Source of the DNA: Nitrosospira multiformis
GTDB taxonomy: Bacteria > Pseudomonadota > Gammaproteobacteria > Burkholderiales > Nitrosomonadaceae
DNA length: 64,000 nucleotides
Direction: 5' to 3'
NCBI RefSeq assembly: GCF_003050865.1
Contig: NZ_QAOK01000008.1
Coordinates: forward strand, 1 to 64,000
In this document: positions 44,321 to 54,227 of the stretch, in pieces
How the letters are laid out: each line of letters starts with the position of its first letter
Position numbering within the stretch: the first letter of the stretch is position 1
Position numbers and translations under genes: made by a program
The notes under the pieces: model-generated
The model's database searches: none
What the model saw: only the letters and a program-made list of their open reading frames with translations
What the model was told of the DNA's origin: nothing

Positions 44321-44950
44321 ATGAATTTTTGGCGTAGATTGCCGCCAGGGATGCGGCTTCTGGTTGTAACAGGATTTGTGGCACTGATGGTGGCGGTGGG
44401 AGCACAGTTTCATGTGAGCTCTCAGGGAGACCAGTCTTCAACATATCCAAAAGGCTATCGCGGCGGGACCTGCACCATTGAAACCGAGACCCTGCTTGTG
44501 GGCTATTCTGCCTACTTCATCCCCAGTGACTACGAAATACCGGATGACCCCACCAGCGCCAAGGCCGTTCCCGTCCTCTGCGGCAAAGTGCCAAGCCCGG
44601 GCACACTCAATGTAACGCTGGATCTGCTTTATCCTGAATCTGCCCGTCATGTTCCCCTGGCGCTTCGGTTGGTCAAACTGTCGGACAAAAATGGGGAGCA
44701 GGAATTGTTGTCAACACCACCGCAGGCGTATGCATCCGGCACTCTCACTCAGGCATTCAAGTTTGATTCGGTTGGACAGTACGCGCTCTATCTCGATGGT
44801 AAACGTCCCACTGGTACCGAGTTCAAGCTACAGATACCGATCAAAGTCGGGACGGACTGGAAAGATTATGCAGCCAGGTACTGGCCTCAGGCACTGGTGT
44901 TCCTTTTTATCGTGATTGTTCTCTCAAACTGGAAGAGGATATTTGGGTGA
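44321..44950 (+). CDS. Hypothetical membrane-anchored protein
   Basis: A 209-residue protein with a transmembrane helix at about 12-28, a periplasmic-type beta-rich domain (about 35-185, with cysteines in GGTCTIET and VLCGKVPSPG) and a second helix at about 190-205. The fold is not recognised. AGGAAAG lies before ATG 44321. It ends 61 bases from the allophanate hydrolase gene, facing it tail to tail. No neighbour suggests a role. Confidence 0.6.
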   Translation: MNFWRRLPPGMRLLVVTGFVALMVAVGAQFHVSSQGDQSSTYPKGYRGGTCTIETETLLVGYSAYFIPSDYEIPDDPTSAKAVPVLCGKVPSPGTLNVTLDLLYPESARHVPLALRLVKLSDKNGEQELLSTPPQAYASGTLTQAFKFDSVGQYALYLDGKRPTGTEFKLQIPIKVGTDWKDYAARYWPQALVFLFIVIVLSNWKRIFG

Positions 44951-45011
44951 TAGCATGGAGAACGGCTTTTAAGATCGTTAGTCCGCTAATAACAAAGGAA
45001 ATTGAGCGACC

Positions 45012-46898
45012 TTATCCAGGACCCGTCCCGCGCACGTCCTCTTTGCGTTCACTGGGATCAGCCGTTGATTGCATATAGCGGCGCCATCCCCCGAACTGGC
45101 TGATATCCTTTGCATCCGCTACCGCGTAGCCCTCGCATAGGAAACTCTGCACGGATTCGCCGCCCGCAAGGGTAATGGTGCCGATCCCCAAGGGAGCAGG
45201 TATGCCTGCCACAAAACTGCCAAATTCGCTTGCTGGCAGCTCCCACACCTCCACTTCGATTGCAAACCCTCGCTCGTTCTTATCTACTCGCACCAATCCC
45301 GGACGAAGCGGCGGTGTTCCCGGAAGCGCATAGAGTTTGTAGTCGGGGGAAGTTGTGGTATTTGCCACCAGGCGTCCGTTGCGGCTGGTCAATTGAGGAT
45401 TCAACGGCAGACCGGACAGATGCGCGCCGCACACCGCTACACGCACGAGGACTGGTTGCTCCGGCTGTGCTGGCCTCTGAAAAGAAGCCATTTCTGGCGA
45501 AACTTCTTCTTGCAGTGGAATACCGGTAGCCCCCAGGGGCAGCGAATAGGCCTGTTGCAGACGTGCGGCAAGATGCAACAACGAGACATCCTGATGGGCT
45601 GGAGTCACCAGGGTTACGCCAAACGGCAATCCGTCATTCTGAAATCCGGCAGGCACCGCCACTGCCGAATAGTCGAGCAGGTTCATGTAGTTGGTGTAGT
45701 AGCCCAGATTCGTGTTCAGGCGAATTGGATCTGCCAGCATTTCCTCGATGCGATAAATGGTCCCGGCGGTGGGCGTCAGCAGATAGCCCACTTCAGACCA
45801 GGTACGGTCAGCCTGGCGCTTAAGCGTATGCAAGCGATACAAGCCGTTGTAGGCATCTGCCGCCGAGAATCGGTGTGCGCCGGCAATGATCTCCCGTACC
45901 GGGGAAACCACCTCATCGCTATGCAAATCAAAAAATTGCTGAATGGCGGCATAACGCTCAGCTACCCATGGCCCCCCATAAAGCAGGTGCGCTACTTCCA
46001 GAAAGGGCGAAAAATCGATCTCGATGACCTCACCGCTCAATGCTTGCAGTTGCGTTATCGCTTCCTCGAATAACCTCGCACTCTCCGAATTGCCGAAGAA
46101 TTGCAGTTGCTGCCGGTGCGGTATGCCAAAACGGAAACGCTGTCGAAGGTTTTGCGAGGCAAGATCATCCCTGTTCCCTCTCCGGCGGGAATAAATGTCT
46201 TCATCATCATAGCTGGCAGCTGCTTCGAGGACTCGCTCCGCATCGGCAGCGGTAAAGGCAAAGATGGACACGCAATCCAGCGAGCGGCAGGCGGGTACGA
46301 CACCGCGTGTGGAAAGCCAGCCCCTGGTGGGTTTATACCCGATGAGATTATTGAAGGCGGCGGGCACCCTGCCGGAGCCCGCAGTATCGGTTCCCAGGCT
46401 GAAACATACCCAGCCCTTCGCTAGAGCCACTGCTGAACCCGAGCTTGATCCACCGGAGATGTATTCGGGATTGAAGGCGTTGCGGCAGACACCATAGGGA
46501 GAGCGGGTACCGTTCAACCCGGTGGCGAACTGATCGAGATTGGCCTTGCCGATGGGAATCGCACCCGCGTCGATCAGTCTCTGTACCACGGTTGCGCTGC
46601 GTTGCGGTGTATAAGCAAACGCCGGGCAAGCCGCTGTAGTTGGAACACCGGCAAGGTCGATATTATCCTTGATAGCGAAGGGAATGCCGTATAAAGGCAG
46701 TGCAGCCATCCCTTTTTCTTCCACCTTCCGGGCATATTGCCGCAGTGATTCCAGCGGCAGCTTGTGTATCCAAACATTGTCGGAATCGTCCTGGATCAGC
46801 GCATGCACCGCCTCCATCACCCCGGTAGGATTCAGCTCGCCAGTGGCATAGCGTCGCAGCAGGGAGGGGATATCGCCCAGGGGGCCAAGCTTGGTCAT
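45012..46898 (-). CDS. atzF: Allophanate hydrolase
   Basis: Converts allophanate to two ammonia and two CO2. The N-terminal amidase-signature domain (about 1-450) carries the Ser-cisSer-Lys triad: Lys77 in FAIKDNID, Ser151 in GGSSSGSA, Ser175 in DTAGSGR. The AtzF C-terminal domain (about 505-628) follows, making 628 residues, the normal length. ATG 46898 is set by CAGGAGGAG upstream. It is two bases after the carboxylase stop and last in the leftward operon. It would be the final step of guanidine (via carboxyguanidine and allophanate) or urea breakdown. Confidence 0.92.
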   Translation of the reverse strand: MTKLGPLGDIPSLLRRYATGELNPTGVMEAVHALIQDDSDNVWIHKLPLESLRQYARKVEEKGMAALPLYGIPFAIKDNIDLAGVPTTAACPAFAYTPQRSATVVQRLIDAGAIPIGKANLDQFATGLNGTRSPYGVCRNAFNPEYISGGSSSGSAVALAKGWVCFSLGTDTAGSGRVPAAFNNLIGYKPTRGWLSTRGVVPACRSLDCVSIFAFTAADAERVLEAAASYDDEDIYSRRRGNRDDLASQNLRQRFRFGIPHRQQLQFFGNSESARLFEEAITQLQALSGEVIEIDFSPFLEVAHLLYGGPWVAERYAAIQQFFDLHSDEVVSPVREIIAGAHRFSAADAYNGLYRLHTLKRQADRTWSEVGYLLTPTAGTIYRIEEMLADPIRLNTNLGYYTNYMNLLDYSAVAVPAGFQNDGLPFGVTLVTPAHQDVSLLHLAARLQQAYSLPLGATGIPLQEEVSPEMASFQRPAQPEQPVLVRVAVCGAHLSGLPLNPQLTSRNGRLVANTTTSPDYKLYALPGTPPLRPGLVRVDKNERGFAIEVEVWELPASEFGSFVAGIPAPLGIGTITLAGGESVQSFLCEGYAVADAKDISQFGGWRRYMQSTADPSERKEDVRGTGPG

Positions 46899-46900
46899 AT

Positions 46901-49900
46901 TCACTCCTCCTGAACGACAAGCAACATCTGCCCAGCGGATATATGGCTCCCCTCCTTGCAGAATAGCTGTCGCACCGTACCGCTGACCGGCGCCTCCACG
47001 GAGAATTCCATTTTCATGGATTCCACCACTACCACTGGACTTCCCATTTCGACACGCTGCCCTTCCTTGACGAGCAGTTTCCATACCGTGCCGGTTACAT
47101 GCGCACTGACAACCTGGGAACCAGAGGGCAAATCCAGTTCGCCCTGCGCATCCGCTTCCTCGAGTGTAACCTCGCTCACGTACTCAGCCTTGCCTTCGGC
47201 CTTCCAGCGTTCACGCTCGGCTTCAAACGCAGCCTGCTGCTTTGCTTTGAAAGCGCCGATGGATGCGGCATTTTCTTTCAGGAAAGCGTTGTACTGTTTC
47301 AAACTGAATGTTGTCTCCTCGATCTTCAGCTTGAAGTGTCCGGTAATGAAATCCTTGCGCAGCTCAAGCAGTTCGCTTTCGCTAACCGGATAGAAACGGA
47401 TCTGGTCAAAGAAACGCAGCAGCCAGGGTTTTCCTTCCTTGAAATCGGCTGTCTGGCGGTAACGGTTCCACATCTGCACCGTGCGGCCCACAAACTGATA
47501 GCCTCCGGGACCTTCCATCCCGTATATGCACAAATAGGCCCCGCCTATGCCAACCGCATTCTCGGGCGTCCAGGTGCGCGCAGGGTTGTACTTCGTGGTC
47601 ACCAGGCGATGACGCGGGTCCACAGGTGTAGCAACCGGCGCGCCCAGATAGACATCACCCAGCCCCATGACAAGATAGTTCGCGGAAAATACGATGTGCT
47701 GCACTTCCTCGATACTGTCGAGACCATTGATCCGGCGGATGAACTCGATGTTGCTCGGGCACCAGGGCGCATCACTGCGCACTGACTGCATATACTTTTC
47801 TATCGCCAGCCGGGTGGCAGCATCGTCCCACGACAGTGGAAGATGGACGATGCGTGCCGGGACCTCCATATCATCGATATCGGGCAATTTCTTTTCCGCA
47901 CCGACCAGCATCTCCAGCAGCTTATCGCGCGGTAGTACGCGGGAATCGAAATGCACTTGCAGCGAACGGATGCCGGGTGTCAGATCCAGAATGCCTTCCA
48001 GTTCCCCGTCATTGCACGCTGTCTGCACCCTATCCATCAGCGCGTGCGCGCGGAAGCGCAAATTGAGATCGAGCTCGAGCGGACCATACTCGACCAGCAG
48101 ATTCTTGTCGCCTGCCTGGCGATATACGACCTGCACCTGGCCGTCGCTTTGCGGGATGAAGTGGAGCACAGGGGTGGGTTCGGTGGTTGCGCCCTGCTCC
48201 GCCTCCGATGAAGCGTATTGTGGAACCTGGAGGTCTTTTATCCTTGCATCCTGTTGCAACTCCAGCGCCAGCGCCTGCTCCATCGACATTCTGTGGAAGC
48301 GCACGCGATCGCCCGGCTTGAGCTGCCCCATCTTCCACAATTCGGCCTGGATAATGGTAACCGGGCAGACGAAGCCGCCAAGGCTGGGGCCATCGGGACC
48401 GAGTATCACGGGCATGTCTCCGGTAAAATCCACGGTACCTACAGCATAGGCGTTGTCGTGAATATTGGAGGGATGCAGCCCTGCTTCACCGCCATCGCTG
48501 CGCGCCCAATGGGGCTTGGGGCCGATCAATCGCACTCCCGTGCGATTGGAATTGTAATGCACTTCCCAGTCAGTGGCGAAGAGGGTTTCGATATCCTCCT
48601 CAGTGAAAAAATCCGGTGCACCGTGCGGCCCGTACAGCACCCCTATTTCCCAGCTGTCGGTGTAGGGCGGTACCAATTCCTCCGGCAGCCCCTGCTCAAA
48701 TCCACCATCACTGTCTTTTCTGGCTTCAAAGATATGCAGCACGTCGCCGGTGAGGAGGGTGCGGCCTGCATGCCCGCCGAAGTGGCCGAGGGTGAAGGTA
48801 GATTTACTGTCCAGGTAATCGGGGACCCGGATTCCTCCCTGCACTGCCAGATAAGCGCGGCACCCATGATTTACGAGTTTGCCGAACTGCAACAACGAAC
48901 CGGCCTTGACGCGATGCGCCCGCCAATAGGCAAGCGGTTCACCATCCAGGCGCACCTCCATCGGCGCGCCACATACAGCAATAACGCTGTCACAGTTGAA
49001 ACGCAACGCCGGGCCGGAAAGCGTAATCTCCAGCCCTGCCTTATCCTCGCTGTTATTGACGAGCCGATTGGCCAGACGGAACGCCAGACCATCCATCGGT
49101 CCCGATGGCGGCACGCCGATGCTCCAGTATCCTGTCCGCCCGGGATAATCCTGCACCGTGGTCTGCACTCCCGGACTGAGGACATCGATCGTATGGGCGG
49201 TATAACGAAAACTGTTCAGAAAGCTCGTCGTGTGTCGCCCGCTGCGAAAAGCCTCGCTGCGCAGGATCTGCCTCAGGTAGCCAACGTTGGTTTCCACCCC
49301 GTGCAATGCCATTACGTCCAGGGCTTCCAGCAGCCGCGCAATGGCCTGCTCCCGGTCCGGCGCGTGCACGATGACTTTTGCCAGCATGGGATCATAAAAT
49401 GGCGTGACATCGACCCCGCGTTCCACCCAGGTTTCCACGCGCGCAGCAGACGGAGACGGAAACTCCGCCGCCGTGAGGATACCGCAGGAAGGTTGAAAAT
49501 CCTTGACCGCATTCTCTGCGTACACACGTACCTGGATAGAGGCCCCATGCGGCTGGATATCGAATGAATCCAGAGGTGGCAAGTCTCCAGCGGCTTGCCG
49601 AACCATCCATTCCACAAGGTCAATGCCGGTCACTTCCTCGGTTATCCCATGCTCGACCTGCAGCCGCGTATTCACCTCCAGGAAATAAAATTCCGCGGTG
49701 GAGGCATCGAAAATGTACTCCACTGTACCCGCAGACTGGTAGTTGACTGACTGGCCCAAGCGGACCGCCGCCTCCAGCAACGCCTGGCGCACGCGCGGCG
49801 GCAGATTAGCCGCTGGCGTTTCTTCGATCACCTTCTGGTTGCGCCGCTGCATCGAGCAGTCCCGCTCACCCAGTGCGATCACCCCGCCCTTGCCGTCGCC

Positions 49901-50539
49901 GAATATCTGCACCTCGATATGGCGTGCCTTCTCGACATATTTTTCGAGAAACAGGCCGGCGTCCTTGAAATTGTTCTGCGCCAGGTATTTCACCGATTCG
50001 TAGTTTCCACTCAACTCTTCCTTGTTCCAGCACAAACGCATGCCGATGCCACCACCCCCTGCCGTGCTTTTCAGCATGACCGGGTAGCCGATATGGGCGG
50101 CCTGGCGCAAGGCATCATCCAGGTCTTCGAGCAATCCTGTGCCCGGCAGTAGCGGTACCTGGTTCTGCTGCGCCAGTTCGCGCGCCGTGTGCTTCAAGCC
50201 GAATGCACGCATCTGGTGGGGGGTGGGGCCAATGAAGGAAATGCCATGGTCAGCGCATTGCTCCGCAAATTCAGCTTTTTCACTGAGGAAGCCATATCCT
50301 GGATGAATGGCATTTGCTCCCGCGTGGGTCGCGACCTCCAGGATCTTTTCGGCGCGCAGATAACTTTCCGCGGCGACTCCGCTGCCTATGCAGTAGGCTT
50401 CATCAGCTTCGATCACATGCCGCGATAGCGCATCTGCCTCGGTATAGACTGCAACGCTCTTCACCCCCATGCGCCGCAAGGTACGGATAATCCGGCAGGC
50501 AATGGCCCCGCGGTTGGCTATCAATACTTTTTCAAACAT
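46901..50539 (-). CDS. Biotin-dependent urea/guanidine carboxylase
   Basis: A 1212-residue multidomain enzyme that uses ATP and bicarbonate to carboxylate urea to allophanate or guanidine to carboxyguanidine. In order: biotin carboxylase domain (about 1-450, with [14 protein letters not shown]-grasp loop), allophanate-hydrolase-subunit-2-like domain (about 465-770, [19 protein letters not shown]), subunit-1-like domain (about 830-1040) and a biotinyl domain with Lys1176 in ESMKME as the biotin site. The last two enzyme-transferase domains choose the substrate. The upstream guanidine-I riboswitch and two DUF1989 genes suggest guanidine; urea remains possible. The ATG at 50539 is 45 bases after the first DUF1989 stop. 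Confidence 0.93.
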   Translation of the reverse strand: MFEKVLIANRGAIACRIIRTLRRMGVKSVAVYTEADALSRHVIEADEAYCIGSGVAAESYLRAEKILEVATHAGANAIHPGYGFLSEKAEFAEQCADHGISFIGPTPHQMRAFGLKHTARELAQQNQVPLLPGTGLLEDLDDALRQAAHIGYPVMLKSTAGGGGIGMRLCWNKEELSGNYESVKYLAQNNFKDAGLFLEKYVEKARHIEVQIFGDGKGGVIALGERDCSMQRRNQKVIEETPAANLPPRVRQALLEAAVRLGQSVNYQSAGTVEYIFDASTAEFYFLEVNTRLQVEHGITEEVTGIDLVEWMVRQAAGDLPPLDSFDIQPHGASIQVRVYAENAVKDFQPSCGILTAAEFPSPSAARVETWVERGVDVTPFYDPMLAKVIVHAPDREQAIARLLEALDVMALHGVETNVGYLRQILRSEAFRSGRHTTSFLNSFRYTAHTIDVLSPGVQTTVQDYPGRTGYWSIGVPPSGPMDGLAFRLANRLVNNSEDKAGLEITLSGPALRFNCDSVIAVCGAPMEVRLDGEPLAYWRAHRVKAGSLLQFGKLVNHGCRAYLAVQGGIRVPDYLDSKSTFTLGHFGGHAGRTLLTGDVLHIFEARKDSDGGFEQGLPEELVPPYTDSWEIGVLYGPHGAPDFFTEEDIETLFATDWEVHYNSNRTGVRLIGPKPHWARSDGGEAGLHPSNIHDNAYAVGTVDFTGDMPVILGPDGPSLGGFVCPVTIIQAELWKMGQLKPGDRVRFHRMSMEQALALELQQDARIKDLQVPQYASSEAEQGATTEPTPVLHFIPQSDGQVQVVYRQAGDKNLLVEYGPLELDLNLRFRAHALMDRVQTACNDGELEGILDLTPGIRSLQVHFDSRVLPRDKLLEMLVGAEKKLPDIDDMEVPARIVHLPLSWDDAATRLAIEKYMQSVRSDAPWCPSNIEFIRRINGLDSIEEVQHIVFSANYLVMGLGDVYLGAPVATPVDPRHRLVTTKYNPARTWTPENAVGIGGAYLCIYGMEGPGGYQFVGRTVQMWNRYRQTADFKEGKPWLLRFFDQIRFYPVSESELLELRKDFITGHFKLKIEETTFSLKQYNAFLKENAASIGAFKAKQQAAFEAERERWKAEGKAEYVSEVTLEEADAQGELDLPSGSQVVSAHVTGTVWKLLVKEGQRVEMGSPVVVVESMKMEFSVEAPVSGTVRQLFCKEGSHISAGQMLLVVQEE

Positions 50540-50584
50540 GATTTATTCTCGGTTGAGTGAAAAACAGCCGGGATAGAAACTGGA

Positions 50585-51280
50585 TTATGTAAAGCTCATC
50601 TCACTGGGATCGTCCCAGACCAGCAATCGAATGGGCGTAGGATTGTAGGCGTTGCATGGGTTGTTAAGTTGCGGGCAGTTCGAAATCAGCACCACCACGT
50701 CCATTTCGGCCTTCATTTCCACGTATTTGCCAGGCGCGGAGACGCCATCCACGAATTCCAGGCCACCCTCTTCCGTCACCGGCACGTTCATGAAGAAATT
50801 GATATTGCTGGGAATATCGCGCTTGCTGATGCCGAGCTGCTGGCACTCCGGCTCATGCGCCAGCGCGTGCAGAAAGTTATCGCGGCAACTGTGCATGGGG
50901 AATTTTTCCAGCGCATACCGCACGGTATTGCTCTCCGCCGCGCATGCCCCTCCCAGGGTGTCATGCCGCCCGCATGTATCCGCAACGATGGTGAGCATTA
51001 CGTTGCCATAATTCGAGTACAGCTTGCTGCCGGTAGTCAGATAGACCTTCTTCTGCCGGCGTACGGTATCGGTTGCGCTATAGCGCTCCACCGCGTGTGA
51101 GGCGTTGTAAAACAGGGTATCGACGGCCTGATTGCCTTCCAGGTCCACGATCCGGAAAATCTGTCCTTCCCTGACGATCTTGACCCACGGCTCGCCTGCC
51201 GGGCAGATTTCATCCACTACCGCCGCATCCGGATCCAGCCTGCTTTCAACAAAATTCTTGCTCTTTGAATTCGCGTTCAT
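50585..51280 (-). CDS. DUF1989 protein, probable carboxyguanidine deiminase subunit
   Basis: A 231-residue protein of the 'urea carboxylase-associated' DUF1989 family. Family segments are [45 protein letters not shown] (with cysteine/His likely at the metal or active site), and [11 protein letters not shown]. In related clusters two such proteins form the carboxyguanidine deiminase (CgdAB) that releases ammonia to give allophanate. ATG 51280 has TGGAGGTG upstream and overlaps the preceding gene's stop by four bases, so the two subunits are translated together. Which of CgdA/CgdB this is was not determined. Confidence 0.85.
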   Translation of the reverse strand: MNANSKSKNFVESRLDPDAAVVDEICPAGEPWVKIVREGQIFRIVDLEGNQAVDTLFYNASHAVERYSATDTVRRQKKVYLTTGSKLYSNYGNVMLTIVADTCGRHDTLGGACAAESNTVRYALEKFPMHSCRDNFLHALAHEPECQQLGISKRDIPSNINFFMNVPVTEEGGLEFVDGVSAPGKYVEMKAEMDVVVLISNCPQLNNPCNAYNPTPIRLLVWDDPSEMSFT

Positions 51281-52008
51281 GCCGCACCTCCATGACAAGC
51301 ATATAAACATTCAGTGTTTTGCCGGGCACGCTGGTTTTCGGAAATGTGCGCGCATTCGGCAATCACCGAAGATGGAGTTGCAAAAGCAGTGAGATTGACT
51401 GCACCGGGCTGGTACGTGGTAGAGGGGTCGAGAGGATGCGGCGCAGCGGATAACACGACCAGCGTATCCATTTCGAAGCTCAAATCCACATGATCCCCAG
51501 CTTTGCTGTTACCGGGCTGGAAGGTAAGTTCGCCGGCTGAATTGGCGGTTACCTTGCTGAAGAAATTGATATTGGATACTACGTCCCGCATGCCCAAGCC
51601 CCATTTGCCAAGCTCGATCAGCATGCCGTCCAGTCCATTGCGGAACATCTGGTTGCGGTGCTCCTGATACCGCGCGATACCGTATTTCCGGCGTATCAGT
51701 TCGGCGTCGCTCAGGCCGCAGACAGTATCGTGCCAACCTACGCTATCGCCGGTAATGCAACAGAATATCCTTCCCATGTCCGAATGGCAGGCATGTCCCC
51801 TGGTCAGGCGGAAGGTGTGCTGGGATTTAAGCGTATCGGCCATGTTGTAGCGCTCCAGTTTTTCTTCCTGATTGAAGAACAATACCGAGGCATTGGCGCC
51901 GCCGTTGATATCCGTCATGCGCAGCGTGGTGCCGCGCCGCAGAATGCCGGACCAGTGGCAACCGCCGGGAATATGTTGTTCCCACAAATGTGCATCCGGT
52001 TGGTTCAT
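51277..52008 (-). CDS. DUF1989 protein, second probable carboxyguanidine deiminase subunit
   Basis: A 243-residue paralogue of the neighbouring DUF1989 protein, with [28 protein letters not shown], the [23 protein letters not shown] segment and [11 protein letters not shown]. It ends with a cysteine-bearing tail ([10 protein letters not shown]). A heteromer with the other subunit is likely. ATG 52008 is set by GAGGAGAAAG. It starts 41 bases after the permease stop in the same operon. Confidence 0.85.
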   Translation of the reverse strand: MNQPDAHLWEQHIPGGCHWSGILRRGTTLRMTDINGGANASVLFFNQEEKLERYNMADTLKSQHTFRLTRGHACHSDMGRIFCCITGDSVGWHDTVCGLSDAELIRRKYGIARYQEHRNQMFRNGLDGMLIELGKWGLGMRDVVSNINFFSKVTANSAGELTFQPGNSKAGDHVDLSFEMDTLVVLSAAPHPLDPSTTYQPGAVNLTAFATPSSVIAECAHISENQRARQNTECLYACHGGAA

Positions 52009-52049
52009 GTCTTTCTCCTCATCACGATAGTTTTTCAGGTGTATCCAGT

Positions 52050-53543
52050 TCAATTTGTAGATCGATGCGGTGTTTTCGCATCCCTCTGCGTGCTGGGCGA
52101 AGTGGATTTTTTACGCAGCTTATTTATCAGGATATATAGCGCCGTAATGCCGAGAATGCTGCCCAGCACCAGCGGTACCGCCCAAAGCTGCCACCACGGC
52201 GCGTCGGGAGCCGTGGCATAGGGGCGCGGCCAGGCAATATTGACAAGTTCGAATACAGACCAGATAAAAGCGACCGTGTTGATCAGCAACCCCCAGACGC
52301 CAAGCTTCAACTCACCCAATGCCGGATTCCAGCGCCCGGTGAGCCGGGTGAATAAACCCACGCCGGTCGTCATGGAAAACATGGCGTAAAGCCCACCCGT
52401 GCCGAAGGCAATCACGGTTGCGACCGCGCCGTCGTTCAACCCGAACAGCAATCCCAGTCCTGCCAGGGATACAGTACAGATAACGGCATTGCGTGGCGTC
52501 TTGTCTGGCGCCAAGCGGCTGAGAACAGCCGGCATATTGCCTTCGCGCGCCATGGAATACACGATGCGCGAGGTATATTTCACCACCGAGGCGCCGCAGG
52601 CCAGGAATGCGACCATGACGATCGCTAAAAACGGCTTTTCCGCCCACTCGCCAAAACTGCCAGTAATTACAGGCGTAATCGGATCGGAAGTGGCGCTCGC
52701 AGTAATCAATGCCTCGCGATCGAACGCGAGTGTCAGGGCGGCGGAATTGAAGAGCACCACCGATCCCACCATGCATAAAGAGAAGAAGACGGCACGCGGC
52801 ACCATCCGCTTGGGTTCGTGCGTTTCCTCTGCGATAGTGGAGCAGGCATCAAAACCGATGAATGCCCAGCCGGCGATCGCCAGCGCTGCCAAAAACGCGG
52901 AAGCCTGGTCTGGCGCCGTGCCTGTGCCGAGATGCTGGAACAGTTCGGAAAAGGAATGCTGCCGGAAAAACAGGAACAGCAGCAGCGCCACGCCAAGGGA
53001 GCCGACAACTTCCGCATAAACTCCCATTGTGATGACCAGCTTGAAGATATTGACGTGGACCACGTTGATAATGGTGCACAGGAGAAGGAATACAGCGCCC
53101 CAGATCACGAATGCAGAGCCCGTTTCGCTCTCGGCTCCAAAAAACAGAGCAAGCCAGACGCCACCCGTATAGGCGGTGGTGGTGAGCATGGCAATAGTGG
53201 AACTGACGTAGATGACGCCGGCAAATTGCCCGGTGACCACGCCCCCGAGTTGACGCGACCATTTGTATGCACCGCCCGCAATCGGGAATTGTGAAGACAG
53301 TTCGGCGTAGACCGTGGCTACGAGCAACTGCATGACGAGACAGGTGACCAGCGCGCCGAACCATCCGCCTCCTGTCACAGTGGTCTGGACGCTGATGATG
53401 GCGTAAAGCCCTACCACGGGGGAAACAACGGCGAATCCGAGCGTAAAGCTGTTCCATACGCTCATGCTGCGGTGAAGCTTGTCGCCAGTGACCGGAGTGG
53501 CGGCAGGACGGGAAAATGTATTCGGGGTTTCTTCTATGGACAT
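52050..53543 (-). CDS. APC-superfamily permease, candidate guanidine (or urea) importer
   Basis: A 497-residue inner-membrane protein with about 12 helices of the amino acid-polyamine-organocation family. The N-terminal motif SVWNSFTLGFAVVSPVVGLYAI and GWAFIGFDACSTIAEETHEPKRMVPRAVF in helix 6 region are family typical. It is the first gene after the guanidine-I riboswitch, and genes after such riboswitches include transporters, so import of guanidinium is the best guess. ATG 53543 follows AAAGGG. General annotation would give 'amino acid permease', which is probably wrong in detail. The leader before it is about 400 bases long. Confidence 0.8.
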   Translation of the reverse strand: MSIEETPNTFSRPAATPVTGDKLHRSMSVWNSFTLGFAVVSPVVGLYAIISVQTTVTGGGWFGALVTCLVMQLLVATVYAELSSQFPIAGGAYKWSRQLGGVVTGQFAGVIYVSSTIAMLTTTAYTGGVWLALFFGAESETGSAFVIWGAVFLLLCTIINVVHVNIFKLVITMGVYAEVVGSLGVALLLFLFFRQHSFSELFQHLGTGTAPDQASAFLAALAIAGWAFIGFDACSTIAEETHEPKRMVPRAVFFSLCMVGSVVLFNSAALTLAFDREALITASATSDPITPVITGSFGEWAEKPFLAIVMVAFLACGASVVKYTSRIVYSMAREGNMPAVLSRLAPDKTPRNAVICTVSLAGLGLLFGLNDGAVATVIAFGTGGLYAMFSMTTGVGLFTRLTGRWNPALGELKLGVWGLLINTVAFIWSVFELVNIAWPRPYATAPDAPWWQLWAVPLVLGSILGITALYILINKLRKKSTSPSTQRDAKTPHRSTN

Positions 53544-53685
53544 GATATCCCTTTCGAGACACACGGAATGATTCCACCTGGCTGACCATTTGTCGGTCTC
53601 TTCATGCTGCCGGAAGCAATGAGCAAGGAGACACCCGGACGTAGTGGACTGTTGCAGCTTTTTGTATCGCGGCTATTTAGGCGGC

Positions 53686-53793
53686 GAAAAAATACTACGA
53701 ACTTCGTCATTCCAGGCCACGACCCGGAATCCAGTCTGAACCCACAATGGTGTGCTTCGCACGCCATTGGATACTGGCTTCCGTGGGCATGAC
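53686..53793. repeat. Dispersed intergenic repeat, copy 2 (inside the operon leader)
   Basis: Shares the flank AAAATACTACGAA and the ends CGTCATTCC ... GGCATGAC with copy 1 at 19185-19306, with an internal CAATGGTGTGCTTCG core. It lies between the riboswitch and the permease start, so it is transcribed as part of the leader mRNA. A separate perfect hairpin CCCAGTT / AACTGGG (53820-53840) is just upstream of it in the RNA. Confidence 0.7.
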
Positions 53794-53914
53794 TTATATA
53801 CTTTATATACTGCTTGCCACCCAGTTCTATCGTAACTGGGCTGACAACTGAAAAAGCGGGGAAAAATACAGGAGGGAGATGCACGACCAGGTCTCCTTTT
53901 TCGGCGGTTAAACT

Positions 53915-53949
53915 CCGGGAATCAATGTAATAACTACATGATCTCCCGG
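53915..53949 (-). terminator. Hairpin overlapping the aptamer 3' end (candidate expression platform)
   Basis: On the minus strand CCGGGAGATCATGTA pairs with TACATTGATTCCCGG, a stem of about 14 pairs with single-base bulges around a short loop. Its 5' arm is the last conserved part of the riboswitch (GCCCGGGAGA), so aptamer and hairpin cannot both form. It is followed by AGTTTAAC, a weak U tract; a stronger T-run lies about 40 bases further on. The likely logic is: no guanidine, hairpin forms and stops transcription; guanidine bound, genes on. The hairpin is clear, its role is inferred. Confidence 0.6.
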
Positions 53950-54036
53950 GCTTTTATCCCTCCGTGGAGCCTCGCCATGACGAAGCCGGAAACTCTCGGA
54001 CCAGACACTTCGAGAAAAGAAGCCGGAACCCTAGTT
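53940..54036 (-). promoter_or_regulatory. Guanidine-I (ykkC) riboswitch
   Basis: Read on the minus strand from 54036 the sequence contains the conserved blocks of the ykkC aptamer in the right order: CTAGGGTTCCGG, then CTGGTCCGAGAG, CACGGAGGGATAAAAG and CCCGGGAGA, within 97 bases. These blocks are diagnostic of the guanidine-I class, which binds guanidinium and usually switches on its genes. It points into the permease/DUF1989/carboxylase/allophanate hydrolase operon, about 400 bases before the permease start. It lies 190 bases after the O-methyltransferase stop. Confidence 0.93.
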
Positions 54037-54096
54037 TCGCGCTACAACTTTACTGGAAAACAGTTTTGCACATCCCATTCAGGAATACAACAAAAA

Positions 54097-54102
54097 ATTA
54101 TA
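54097..54102 (-). promoter_or_regulatory. Candidate -10 element for the guanidine operon
   Basis: A perfect TATAAT on the minus strand about 60 bases before the riboswitch, in an AT-rich stretch. A good -35 at 17 bases was not seen (GACTCA at best). Transcription from here would start shortly before the aptamer, as expected. Confidence 0.35.
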
Positions 54103-54227
54103 AAAATTTTCTTTCGATTTGAGTCGCCGGATCTGAGCCTTCGATATTTTATTTCGATATTTTTCAGCACCCCTGCTCTCTCCAGAGATTCAGGGCCTTG
54201 GCATTGGAGATGGATTACAAATAGCTG

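Noticed and set aside
48218-49567. 449-codon antisense frame
   Set aside because: It is a shadow of the biotin carboxylase gene, which has clear domains on the other strand.
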